Shown piece after piece: positions 45,253-57,000 of a stretch of 64,000 bases of DNA. Below the pieces are notes generated by a model. That model was not told the origin of the DNA and searched no databases. It saw only the letters and a list, made by a program, of their open reading frames with translations. A program made the translations under genes and the position numbers. Source of the stretch: Chamaecrista fasciculata (Eukaryota; Streptophyta; Magnoliopsida; Fabales; Fabaceae); the NCBI GenBank assembly GCA_003254925.1, contig QANZ01016493.1, positions 1 to 64,000 on the forward strand. The letters run 5' to 3'. Each line of letters opens with the position of its first letter. Position 1 is the first letter of the stretch.

Positions 45253-48200
45253 TTATGAGATATGACACGAGTCTCTGATATTAATATGAGCTGCAATAAG
45301 AGGTCCTATATTGCCTTCCAAAACTGAATGTAGCTCTGGCACCTCAATGCCAGTTTTTACATCGTGTACTAACTTGTATGGATGACACACATACCTTCTG
45401 GTTTTTACTTGCCATTGATTCACAATGGCCTCCTTCCTTATACTGCTTATCTCTGAAACTCGTTGTTCCATTGCTATCACCGCAAGTTTAGCTTTCAATC
45501 TGTTTAGCGCTTTCATCTTATTTGCAAAGTGGCTTCTCTCACCTGCTCAACATACTATACGTCAACATCTTGTATAATTCATGTTAAATTTAAAATCCAA
45601 ACGTAGGTTCCAATTTAAGTAACCAGTGCATCAAAATTTGATACAAGATTGAAGACAGTCAATGAAGAACGCAATAACTCGAAATTAGACGTCCAAATAT
45701 AGGCTTATGAATACCTGAGGCCTGCGCACTTATACCAGTAGGTTGGTGCTGAATGCAAACTCTTGACTCAGTTTGGCTCTTCTGCTCTCCAGAATATGAG
45801 GGTGATGAGATAATCAAATCTTCATGATCAATTTCTAAGCCACACAAATTTTCACAGAACATAGGAACAACATCCACAACTGCCGAGCTGGCCTGCAAAA
45901 TTTAAATTTAGAAAACAAAAATGTTTAGTTAAAACTGAGATTTAGTTGAAAAGGCTAAGATATTGACAGAAGTTATTAACTCATTCAGAGACAAAGAAAT
46001 GCAAGGAGTGTAACTGAACCTCACTGTGGATGCAAATGAATCAAAATTATGAGCTTTTATGTAATTGAGGATATTTGAAGGTTAGATTCCTAAAAGTTTT
46101 TTAATAGCCTTTCACTGGAGTTGTAAAATCATGAAACCTCCAAAGCTACTTGTTTTTCCTAAAGTTCTGACATTTTATGCTTGTGTTGAAAGAGTTAAAA
46201 GTTCCACCTTCTCCACCACCACCCCCCCCACCCCCCCACCANNNNNNNNNNNNNNNNNNNNNNNCCCCCACCAAAAAAAAAAAACAAAAATCTAGTTTAA
46301 TAGATTGAGAGATCTGAACGACATTTCAGACTAGAAGCAGAATTTGATAAAAGTCACCGAGAAAAGAAATAGAATTTCCGAATAACTCTGACAATTAAAA
46401 GAATTTAGTTTCTATCTATCAGAATTCAGGAATTTAACGGAAGTCATGCCAACAGCAAACCATGTTCAACAAAACCAAACAAAGTTGTTCGTTTATTTCT
46501 CACTTCTCATCACCAAACTTTTGAGGGACAATTGGAACTAATACTGGATTCTGGAGATAAGGAAGGAACTTTAAGACGCTTCACCTCAAATAATTTTTAA
46601 CCAGCAGTAGTGTCCAAATGAAATTAAAGTCCAATATGAAAGAAAAGGCAAGTAATTAGGCTGAGTAAAAGGAAGTCTTTCACCTCAAGCGGGAAAGTCT
46701 CATCCAGAGAACTCCTAATCATGTAGTGAACTCCTTTTTCTCCTGAAAGATAGCCATAAGCATACTCAAATTCAAACTCAATAGTTGCTGAGTCAATGCC
46801 ACCAGTCTTGGAAAGACATCTATCAACTATTCTCCCTTCATAACCTTGCTTTTCGGCCCATTTAAGATACATACTTAGAAGCTGTTCGGCCCAAAGCTGG
46901 ATTTTATGCAAAATCAGGTCAAAGACTGCAAGAAATACATATAAATAAATAGAGCATGACAATACTGGATCACAGAGCTGACTGTCAACAACCCAGCTTT
47001 ACAAAAGTCTCAGTGAAACACGTTTATTAAAAATGGAAAAATTACTAACTTTTCAGAGACTTATTGAATATCCCTCAACATTTAGCCTCACCTATGAGAG
47101 TACGCTCTAAAAAAAATCATAAGTCTAGATCATGAAGCCTTGTTTAATAACCCATCCTGCTTCAGGGTAGAGCAAAAATTCAAGATTGAAATAATGCTGA
47201 AACTTCATTACAAGCTGAAACAGAGAATAACACACTATTTTTCAATTAAAAATAACACACTTATCCATTAAACTGCATATGTGGTGTGGCAGATAGAAGA
47301 AGTTTAATTGCTGCTGAAATGACTAAAGAGTTCTTGGCTTATTGGTTCAAAGCATTCAAGTTGTCAATGAAAATTGCTCCTTTGCTAAAGAAATCATGGC
47401 TGTTTTTTTTTTGTTTTCATTTTAGTTCCAACTCTGTACCGTTAAGCAACATCAATTAAACTGATGAGCCCATAACCATAATGAAATGCAAACTGAAAAC
47501 ATACAAATGATCAAACATTCAAACCTTATGGTCAATCCCTTCAGATGCAGCTTTTATAATCAAACAAGCTCCCTCCAGTTCAAATGGCCCCTTAAGAAGC
47601 TTAGACATCTCATATTGATCCAAAATCTTGCTTACATCCAGAGATGTATCGTATGCTTGCTTATAAAGCCCATAATCAATAGCATTCATCTCAGCTAACT
47701 GTGTGATCAGCTTTGCTTCCTCTACCTGCAGAATAATGATGACATACAACATAGCATCAGCATCACTTTTTCCTTTTTAATCAGGGGACACAAGGGTATC
47801 TATGTTTTAATTTCATCAGATAGCAAAATGCTAATTAATTGGCCTTTACTATATTACGAGATTTAAACCAAGTATATATTGCAAATTGCTTCTCAGAGTG
47901 GGGGAATAATGACAGCAAGAGCACCCTACTGGACAAAATAAGTTTAAAGAAGCTACAACTATGAATAAACAGTGACTGATCAAAGATTTTATTCATAATA
48001 TTCGGGATATCTGAGCTTCACACTACAGCAGACTACCTATTATATAATTCATTGATGTCTTTTTATTAGCTTTGAAAGCAATTACTACACCTAGTTTATT
48101 TTTTATCCGTTTATTGGAGTCTAGAAGTACCAGCAATTCTGAAGCTATCAACTCATTAGCATAGAAACTATTTTATATAGTAAAGAAGGCATAATATTTT

Positions 48201-49429
48201 ATCAGAGTTATAAAGAAACTGATATGAACAGAGCATGACCTTATATTTTAGGTCCTTAAGAGCATCAACCACTTTGGCACTATCTGCTAGCTTGACAAGA
48301 ATGTCATTGGATTTAGCAAGATCATCCCAAAGATTATAATTACGTATCATTTCTTCTTGCTTAATCCATCTTGCTTCTTCCATTTCTAACGCTGCGGGTG
48401 CAAACATCTCAGCACGGAGAACTGCATCCTCAATTTTCCTTCTCAGAGAAAATAAACCTGATCAAGACTAAGTAAGTTGCCATCAAAGTAAGAAGTAAAC
48501 ACAAAGAATTAGGGCATCTACAAATTTTGACTTTCATTATTACTTGTTCGACAAACAGGGCTCCTTATTGACATTGACTTCACATTGGCCAATCAGACTA
48601 GTAAAAGAGTTATCAACCATTTAAAATTTTCTGAGTGCCAACTCAGACATTAAATTCAGAGAGGAAGAAAGATAAACGAAAAAGGGATAAAAACCACCAC
48701 AGCACCGAAATGAATACATGCATGATTCCCCAAGTGATATATTCGCAATGGCCAATGAGCTTGAAGTATAAATGGAAGGGATTTACCCTAATCTGTACTT
48801 TTGCTTGGCATTTAAGGAACTTATGTCCATCTAAAAGAAGAAACTCACCTCCTAGTCTCCTACTATACCATCAATTTATTGAACTAAGTTTAACACTATG
48901 ATGCGTGGACACTTGTGGCCGTGTCATACGCGTGTTCGTATCCGACACCCGTACAACACCCATACGACACATATCGTGTAAAACTTGAACAAGTATGTGA
49001 GTAAAAGGCTCTCATTACCCCCATCTTACCATTAAATTATATCAGGGAGGAATCAATTACGGGAAATTGCCAAAACTTTAATAGCCAAGAAAATTATTAT
49101 CTAACAAATCCCTATTATGCATAATAACGCTACCAACTCACAATAATAGCTATTTCAACCATCAATTCTTAAAAGCTTTTCTATCCTCAGTATTCATAGG
49201 AATTGACAGACATAAGCAGCAAAAATTTCAATTAGTCAAACAAAGAAATGTAGGCAATATGGAACCGACCCACTTGTTTGTAGACCTTTTCCTTGTCAGC
49301 CATGGAATGACAAGCCCTAATTCCGAGTTGAGGTTGAGGGTGTAGCTTTTTGTTGGGGAGAACAGCCCGCCATTTAGCGTTGAAAGAATCGAAAGCATCA
49401 CGAGCAGAGACCATGGTTGCCATTGTCAT
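45253..49429 (-). CDS. PRFB3: PrfB3-like peptide chain release factor homologue (organellar)
   Basis: Six minus-strand exons: 49270-49429, 48240-48457, 47525-47725, 46684-46896, 45715-45892 and 45253-45542. All junctions are in phase, giving 419 residues. The N terminus looks like a transit peptide (MTMATMVSARDAFDSFNAKW...). The fold follows RF2/PrfB: helical domain with EMFAPAALEMEEARWIKQEE, then IEFEFEYAYGYLSGEKGVHY, and C-terminal MKALNRLKAKLAVIAMEQ. Where a working release factor has GGQ this protein has SGEQKSQTES (GEQ at 299-301), and no SPF codon-reading tripeptide is visible. This loss matches the plant PrfB3 paralogue, which no longer ends translation but binds and stabilises plastid petB transcripts. 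The donor GTGG|GTCGGT of exon 1 was chosen because it restores phase. A 23-base N gap lies in an intron. Confidence 0.9.
46242..46264. other. Assembly gap (23 N) in a C-rich tract
   Basis: Gap in a PrfB3 intron flanked by (C)n and (CCA)n low-complexity sequence. Confidence 0.95.
48896..48982. repeat. Truncated end of the hAT-like MITE family
   Basis: CTATGATGCGTGGACACTTG followed by the GACACCCGTAC and CGACACATATCGTG subterminal motifs matches one end of the elements at 14553 and 22918. The other end is missing. It lies in the first intron of the PrfB3-like gene. Confidence 0.75.
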
Positions 49430-49643
49430 CAGTCAAGGAATGAATATTCGACCATAAACACTTAAAAGAGGTTTGGATTCTTCGGCCTTCTTCGCACAGA
49501 AAGGGAAAATAGGCCTCCGGTTCTCTCCTTCCCTTTACCGCCATAAGACTCTTATCTTCAAATTCATTTCAGAATCACGTTCGCTGCAGATAGATACGGA
49601 CAAGTGGACTACACTTCAGAAATAGTGAAAAACTTTTTAAAAA

Positions 49644-50175
49644 GGCCAAAGTACTATTTTGCTCCGTCATGTTTTATCAAAGTTCTGTTTTGGTCCCTCA
49701 AGTTTCTTTTCGTTCCGTTTTGGTACCACATGTTTGCTCAAGGTTCTATTTTGGTCCCTCAAGTTTGTTCTGTTTTGTTTTGGTCCTTCATGTTTGCTCA
49801 AAGTTCTGTTTTGGTCTCTCAAGTTTCCAAAAAGTTCTACCATTAGTCCCAGGCTCTTTTCCATCATCTTTTTTGTTAAAAAAATGGAAAAAAAAATTAA
49901 CTTTTATCTCCCAACAATTTTGCTCTTTTGCATTAAAGTCATTCATTTTTGTAAGAGAGTACAATTGTTGGGAGATGAAAGTTAATTTTTTTTTCATTTT
50001 TTTAATAAAAAAAGTGAATGAAAAAGAATTAGGGACTAATAATGGAATTTTTTAGAAATTTGAGAGACCAAAACAGAAAGAAAAAAACTTGAGGGACCAA
50101 AATGGAAATAAAAAATATTGAGTTCTTAAAATAGAAATTTGAGTAAGCATGAGGGACCAAAATACGATTTTTGCC
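49644..50175. mobile_element. Mutator-like foldback MITE with 9-bp target duplication
   Basis: A 532-bp near-palindromic element. Its ends are GGCCAAAGTACTATTTTG and CGATTTTTGCC, and inner pairing includes GTTGGGAGATGAAAGTTAAT against ATTAACTTTTATCTCCCAAC. Exact 9-bp duplication TTTTAAAAA at 49635-49643 and 50176-50184. It sits between the divergent PrfB3-like and FPGS genes, about 200 bases from the PrfB3 start, so it may affect either promoter. The ORFs over it are noise. Confidence 0.9.
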
Positions 50176-50289
50176 TTTTAAAAACGAATAGGACAAAAAT
50201 TGTAAGAAAAAAAGTTAAAGGACTGTATTGCAATCTACCTAAAGATAAGAGACCAAAATTACTGTTTAATCCAAAAAAATTTACTCACA

Positions 50290-51003
50290 GTGAACCTAAA
50301 GCCGTAAAGCGAATCCTTGCTTATTTCTAGCCGTTGCCGCTAGCGGGAGTCGTCGTTGCTGCCAACAAAGAAGGATAGAATGCGGAAGTAGCAACACCAC
50401 CCAACCTATTCAGACCATGGCTGTTCAATTTTTTTCTTCTCTCCGTCGCTGTATGTAGAAATCTCTCTAAAACTTCATTATGTTATTGTGATTGCTATTC
50501 TTTCTGAGAAACCATGGGTATATGTAGATGTGGAGCGAAGTTTCCATTTATTGATTGTTCTTCTCTCAATCGAGTACTTTTGGAGTGCTGTGGACGCGTT
50601 CGGTGAAATGTTTGGATCAAAACAAACAAGATGGGAAGTTCTTCCAAACATTTCCCTCGACGGCACTTTTCACCGAACGCGTCCGCTGAGCCCTTATCCT
50701 GACATTTGGTTACTAACCATTTGGGATAAGAATTTCATCAAACATTGTCTAACTTAATCTTCGTTCATTGCTTTTGGAATGTGAAAATGCTAACTGCTTG
50801 TATTTTCCATCTATGTTATATAATTTGGCATTCAACCATTGAATTGAAAGCAAACTTCATTAGCTAATACGACAAGGATGTGACTTAGTAATGCCCTTTT
50901 CCTTGCTTTAGTCTGAATGGTTTTTATATTCTTTGTAAATTATGAATTCTATTCTATCTAGGTAGCTATTGAGCTTGCTAATCTTTGCAGGATTAATGTC
51001 CTC
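50290..51003 (+). other. Promoter and 5' leader of the folylpolyglutamate synthase gene
   Basis: A CT-rich stretch at about 50425-50470 resembles a transcription start and leader. A splice acceptor ATCTTTGCAG ends at 50990, 13 bases before the chosen ATG, implying a non-coding first exon and a leader intron. The region also holds the hairpin at 50592-50684. Confidence 0.5.
50592..50684. repeat. Short two-part inverted repeat (hairpin) in the FPGS leader
   Basis: GGACGCGTTCGGTGAAA (50592-50608) pairs with TTTCACCGAACGCGTCC (50668-50684). Just inside, AAATGTTTGGA (50606-50616) pairs with TCCAAACATTT (50643-50653). The right arm carries a 14-base bulge. Confidence 0.85.
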
Positions 51004-54000
51004 ATGCTCACTAGTACTAACTTCTACCAGAGGTGTGGGTTAATAGGAGTTTCACACTTCCCCAGGAAAGAAACTAGATCCACTCTTAATACAAAATGGG
51101 TTCCTACTCATTCATCAGCATACCGAAGCATACATGATCTCACTGAAAACAGTAAGCTCTATTTACATGCAAATTATGGGATGGGTTTCATCCCCTTTCC
51201 CTGTTCAATTGTAGTCCTATATAGGATTTTAGGCACCGATATTGGTAAATGACCAAACAACTTTTTTTTTCCATTATTCAATTTCCAATATTAAGTACTT
51301 TGCTGTTCTCTTTATGTGGTGCATATTTGTGCAACATTTAGCTTTGGTATCCAGAATATTACACATAATCTAGATAGTGGAGAAACTTTTACTTGTGTTG
51401 TGTTACCATTCAGAGCATCCAAATCATAACCCTGAAAGTCTGAAAATCCTTCATGGCTTGTTTTTTTAGGATTTGGATATAAGATGTCATCTGAAGGTCA
51501 GATCGCAAGGGGAAGCAATATGGTCACCAAAAGAGAATCAAAAGATTATCCACTGTCTTCATATGAAACTGCCATGGAAAAACTTTCTTCTCTTATTACT
51601 GGTCAAAAGCGTGGAGAGAAGCCACCGGTAGCAGATAAATTTGAAAAGATGATGATGTATCTTAAGGTATTGCTAAAGTATATGCCTAGCATGTTTGAAT
51701 GATTTAAAATAATATGTAGGACGATGATGTTTTTCCTCCCAATCCCCACCCTTCCAATCCCAAATAAAGAATAAAAAAAAAAGAATGAATAGAAAAAAAA
51801 AACAAAAAAGATAAAAACCTATCAGCCTTGTATAGTTGTATTTGCTTTTGTGTTCCTGAGGCCTCACTACAGCCGGTGACTTCTGAATTCCTTGACAAAT
51901 GAAACATTTGATGTATGTTTTTTGTGTAGATACTAGATTTGGAAGAAGATATGAACAAGCTCAAAATCATTCATGTAGCCGGAACTAAGGGGAAGGTACC
52001 CTTTCCATCATTTTTTTCTGTCATTTTTTTAATGTTAGTAATGTGTGTTGAAAAGTTAATTTCTATATTTACTTGAAGGTTCAAAGCTTTGCTATTGACT
52101 TTATCTTCTAAAAAGGTCGGTATATTTATTAAGATGGTTTAAATAAAGTGGTTAATAGATATTTTACCAACATTTGGTGGCCTGATTTTTATGTCAGACA
52201 TCTACCCTGAAATATGACAGAAAGAACATATCTAATTTATGTTTATCCTGCATTTGTAGTTCTGTTACTTCTGTACAATGATTAAATTACCTACTTTGAT
52301 GAGTGAGTGTTGGAATTTTTTTATTATTGTCTCGACTTTATGTAGTCTATTTCGCCTCATTAGTAATGAGTTTACCTGTTAGGGTTCAACTTGCATATTC
52401 TGTGAGGCAATCTTACGGGAATGTGGTTTTCGCACTGGAGTTTTCACTTCTCCTCACTTAATTGACGTTCGGGAACGATTTCGTCTAGATGGGTTAGTAG
52501 TTGAATAAATCACCTTGATGAGAACTGTTATCTTTTGCCTTTAGGTACATGGTAATGAGTATCCTCTCTTCCATTGGACTGTTGCAACCTTTCTTCATGA
52601 ATTTACAGCACAAACATATGGTGAATTCTGATAACATGCAGAGCAAATTTTCTAGACATGTTAATCATGGAACTTCATGTTTGGTATTAGATAATTATAT
52701 TATAAATGGGCACAATGTTTTTATAAGGAATACTGATATAATAAAAACTATTGAGGCAGTTGATTGTAAATTGTCAAAAACACTTGGCTGGATGTTTGTA
52801 ACTTGAGATTTCAAATAGATGAGGTAATTATGGTTGCCTCACAAAAAAAAATAACAAATGGAAGCAGTGAACTTTCTGCTAGTAGATATCACGGTTTGGA
52901 GCTTGAAATATTGACATGTACATGTAAGTCTGCAATTTATATGAAACAAAAGTGTCTCACATTATGTTTTTCTATGTCTGTATTTGCAGAGCACTTAGTT
53001 TTTCACCTGAAAATCATGCTTTCTCACATTATCATATTGACTTGAAGTGTGACTTTCTATTTTCTTTGTAGAATGGACATATCTGAAGATAAATTTTTGC
53101 AGTACTTCTGGGATTGTTGGACCCAATTGGAGGTATAATGTTCTTGCAATTTGAAGATATGCTTGAGTTGAAAATATTATCTCCAATGTTCTTGTTACAA
53201 TTATATGAAGTTGAATCTCAGATTCAGGCCTCATTCCAAGACTTGGCAGTTTTTAGAGTATCGTTGATCATCCTCTTTTAACCATAGTACGATATCCTGT
53301 TTTAACCAAGAAAACATCCACAAAGGACGAAAAGTAATCGTTTCCTTAAGATATGGTGGCAAGGATTATTGTAAAAACAGAACATTGCCAAACGGCTTTA
53401 AGCTCCTTATCCCAGCTAAACCTGAAAATTTCAAAAAGATCTTGCAGAAAAACCTAGTTCTCATCGAATATACCAAACAACCTATTCCATACAAATAAAG
53501 CCACTTCATAGTGTGAGAGAAGATGGCTGCTTGTCTATGGACTTCTATGACTATAACACATCACCCAATATTATCACAAATTATTTGCTTGAGACCTGTA
53601 GACCTAGTAATGCATTATCACCATTTGTGAGGATATGGATATATTATTTATATATAAGTACGTCTTCTGGTGGTAGTTTATCAATATAAAAGCTTGATTT
53701 TGCAGGAAAATGCTACAGAGAAGCTTCCAATGCCCCCATTGTTTCAGTTTCTCACTATATTAGCGCTCAGAATATTTATATCCGAACAGGTATCCAACAC
53801 ATTTGAGTTTATTTGGAATCTGGCTTATTGTTTTAAGCAAGAGTAGGGTAATTGTCCTTTTCAGAATTTTTTTGTTTCTTGTTTGCAGTAGCCCCTCTGA
53901 AGGCTTATACTTGATCTGTCATATGCTGGATCAGTTCTCATGATCAGTGATATTTACGAAAATTCTCCACTTGCACTTGTTATGGAGATACAATTATTGT

Positions 54001-57000
54001 TGTCCAAAATAATGAAGTCACAGCATAAACCATTTTATCAACAATTTATTGATTGTCAAGAATTTCTCATTTCATTGCAAGTATATATTATTATTACCTC
54101 TCTGTCCCTTTTACATGCTTGTTTTCTCTCTGGTATAAATCAGCATTTCAAGTTAACAACAATTATATGTTTCACAGTTTAACCTACTCTGCTGTTTGAC
54201 ATTAACCTTTCTGCTTTTTGTATGTTCTTTATTTTTCTTCTCAGTCGTAATATTTTTCTAAAATGGTTCCCATTCATAGGTTGATGTTGCTGTTATCGAA
54301 GTTGGTCTTGGAGGCAAAAATGACTCAACCAATGTGGTATGTGTTGTATTTCACTGTTAAGAAAAATATTTGAAGAAACTGTCACATTTCCTTCAGTCTT
54401 GTTCTTAAATGGTGAAAATCCTGAGGTTAGAAACTGATGATGAACCTATCAGATTAAAGAACCTATTGTATGTGGCATTACCTCTCTGGGGATGGATCAC
54501 ACTGAGATATTGGGTGCGTATCCTTTCTAGTGCTTCACATTTATCTTCATCATAGATTAACATGTTCCAACATTGACTATGTGGTGTCCAGCATATTTTT
54601 TACCATCCATAAGTTTTCTTCCCATATGAGTTCTACACTCAACAAGAATGCTAGTTCTTACTGTTTATATTTTATGCTATCTTGCATGTACATATACAGA
54701 TGGAAAAATAGACCTATAGATCCACACCAGATATGTTTTTCTGTTTTTCCCCTAAAATAACTTGTCCGGTCAGGTAACAACACATTAGATAGGTACCTAA
54801 ACTGGTCCTTGAGCTGATCCTACATAAGCCCAAGACATTGGTCGCTAACCAGAAAAGTAAATGCTTGAGCTTGTCAGAGTAAACTTTCATTATAGATTTC
54901 ATCTTCTGTAATTTTTTTTTCAACAAATGTGGATTGACCAAAATAAGGAAAATATGCATTTTAAAGTTAAAATACATAAATTATACAGGAGAGACACTTG
55001 GACAGATAGCCTCACACAAAGCAGGGATTTTCAAGGTATGAGAACTTTGTTAAGCATTCACTTAATTAAGAACTTTTTCATTTATTTAAAACGGCAGCCC
55101 CCCCCCNTCCTTTTCTCCAATTGCTTCTGAAATGAATTAATCTTTGGTTCTCTGAAGCCCAAAGTCCCTGCATTCACAGTACCACAGCCTTCAGAAGCAA
55201 TGGATGTTATTCTTGAGAGGGCTGTTGAACTCAAGGTAATCTTTGTTCTTGATCCAATTGACTAGCATAATTTGCATCAAGAAAAGAGCAAGTTTGTACC
55301 TTGCAGTGCCAAAATGAAAAACTAGTGAAGTTTATGTGGCCAAATCTTGTAACTTCCTTGAATCATAATCTGCTTTTGTTTGTCAAAATGTTGCAACCAA
55401 AATAAAAGTCTTCATATTTATCTTTAGTGTTTTAAGTTTCAATTTGATTAATGATTTAAATCTTTGCTTGTGCAAGTTAGATGAGGCACTATATCTGTGA
55501 AACACCCAATGAACTGAGAACAAAATGCAGTCTTGGAAGCTGAGAGGAATCATGTGTGCCTACTATATGAGATGAATCCTTGCAGTTTTAAAAGACAATC
55601 TTTTGGTAATCTAATCAGTTGAGATTGAATATTCAGTTAGAAGAAGTCTTTACTGATACATTTTTTATTTTCAGGGGAAATATATTACTGTATATTGTCC
55701 CAAAGACTATTTATCAGACTTTCAAGTTTATGTGTGATCGAGTACTTTGCATGCATGAACTGATGAACATGTGCAACCTAGCAGATGTAGAGATGGTTCT
55801 CTGTGTAGTTAATGTCATTTGTTGTTGTGTATTTTTTATGACTGCAGGTTCCATTACAAGTTACTGAGCCTTTTGATTGTAAAAAATTAAAGGGATTGAA
55901 ACTTCGATTATCTGGTGATCACCAATACCTTAATGCTGGTCTTGCAGTTTCACTTTCTAGATGCTGGCTTCAGAGAACGGGAAATTGGGAAAAGTTTTTT
56001 CAAAGTGTTAGTTAAACTCAAACTTTATGATATTTAATATTCATACAAAGTCTTGCAGTTATTTATAGTCTAAAGTTCATTGCAGATAACTATGACATCA
56101 GAATTTATGTGGATGTGTATAAGAATTTTTTGTTGATGTTCTTGAATTTTTCCTAGACATAAGTAACAATCATAAATTTTGATTGGATTAGACTCACATG
56201 TTTGCTCCACTGAAATGTGTGACTGATGAAAACACTTATAATGCGTTGTCAGTCAAGAGCTTTTTCCAACTTAAAAAAGTAATCCAACTTTTGTTTAATG
56301 GTCTACCCTGTGTGCCCTCTTATCCATAATATTCACCTCTTTCTTCTAATTCTTTTCTCTGTACTAATAGGATTTTCAGGAGTCTGATTTACCAGATGAA
56401 TTTATTAAGGGTCTTTCAACTGCACGTTTTTCTGGGAGGGCTCAGATATTTTATGACACTCACCCAAAATCTATCTGCCAAGAAATGATCTCTAAAAATT
56501 GCAGTGATTTGATATTTTATTTGGATGGTGCCCATAGTCCTGAGAGCATGGAGGCTTGTGCAAAGTGGTTCTCCAATGAAGTGAAAACTGCAAGGGAACC
56601 TACAGAAAATAGTGACACGCAATATGAAAGCAAGACCCTGGGGGAGGTCGAGAAATCTTTCAAGCAGGTATAATTCATTTGAGGAAAAAAAGTATATGTT
56701 CTCAAAATAATTTATATACATTTGCCTGTTTCTGGGCAATTCAATTGATTCAGCCAATATAGCATAAAATATCTTTTGTGGTAGGTCTTTCCCCATTTCT
56801 AGTATATACTTGGGTTTGCACTTCATTCTGATAAACTGAATAAAACAAATCTTGTTTGAATTTTCTGGATATGAAAAACCATTCCATTGGATCCTGATAT
56901 GCAGTATTGATTAAGTGTAGATTCTTCTATTCAATTGCTTCGATGTGAGGGATCCTGGGATTTTGCTTCCACGCCTTGTGAATACATGTGCTTCTTCAGG

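Noticed and set aside
49604-50055. Several overlapping ORFs with repeated FWSLKF/VLVPQV phrases
   Set aside because: Direct repeats of a GGTCCCTCAAGTTT unit inside a palindromic MITE, open by chance in several frames.
50592-50684. Hairpin considered as a microRNA gene
   Set aside because: The 14-base bulge and lack of any recognised mature miRNA sequence make this unsupported; kept only as a structural observation.
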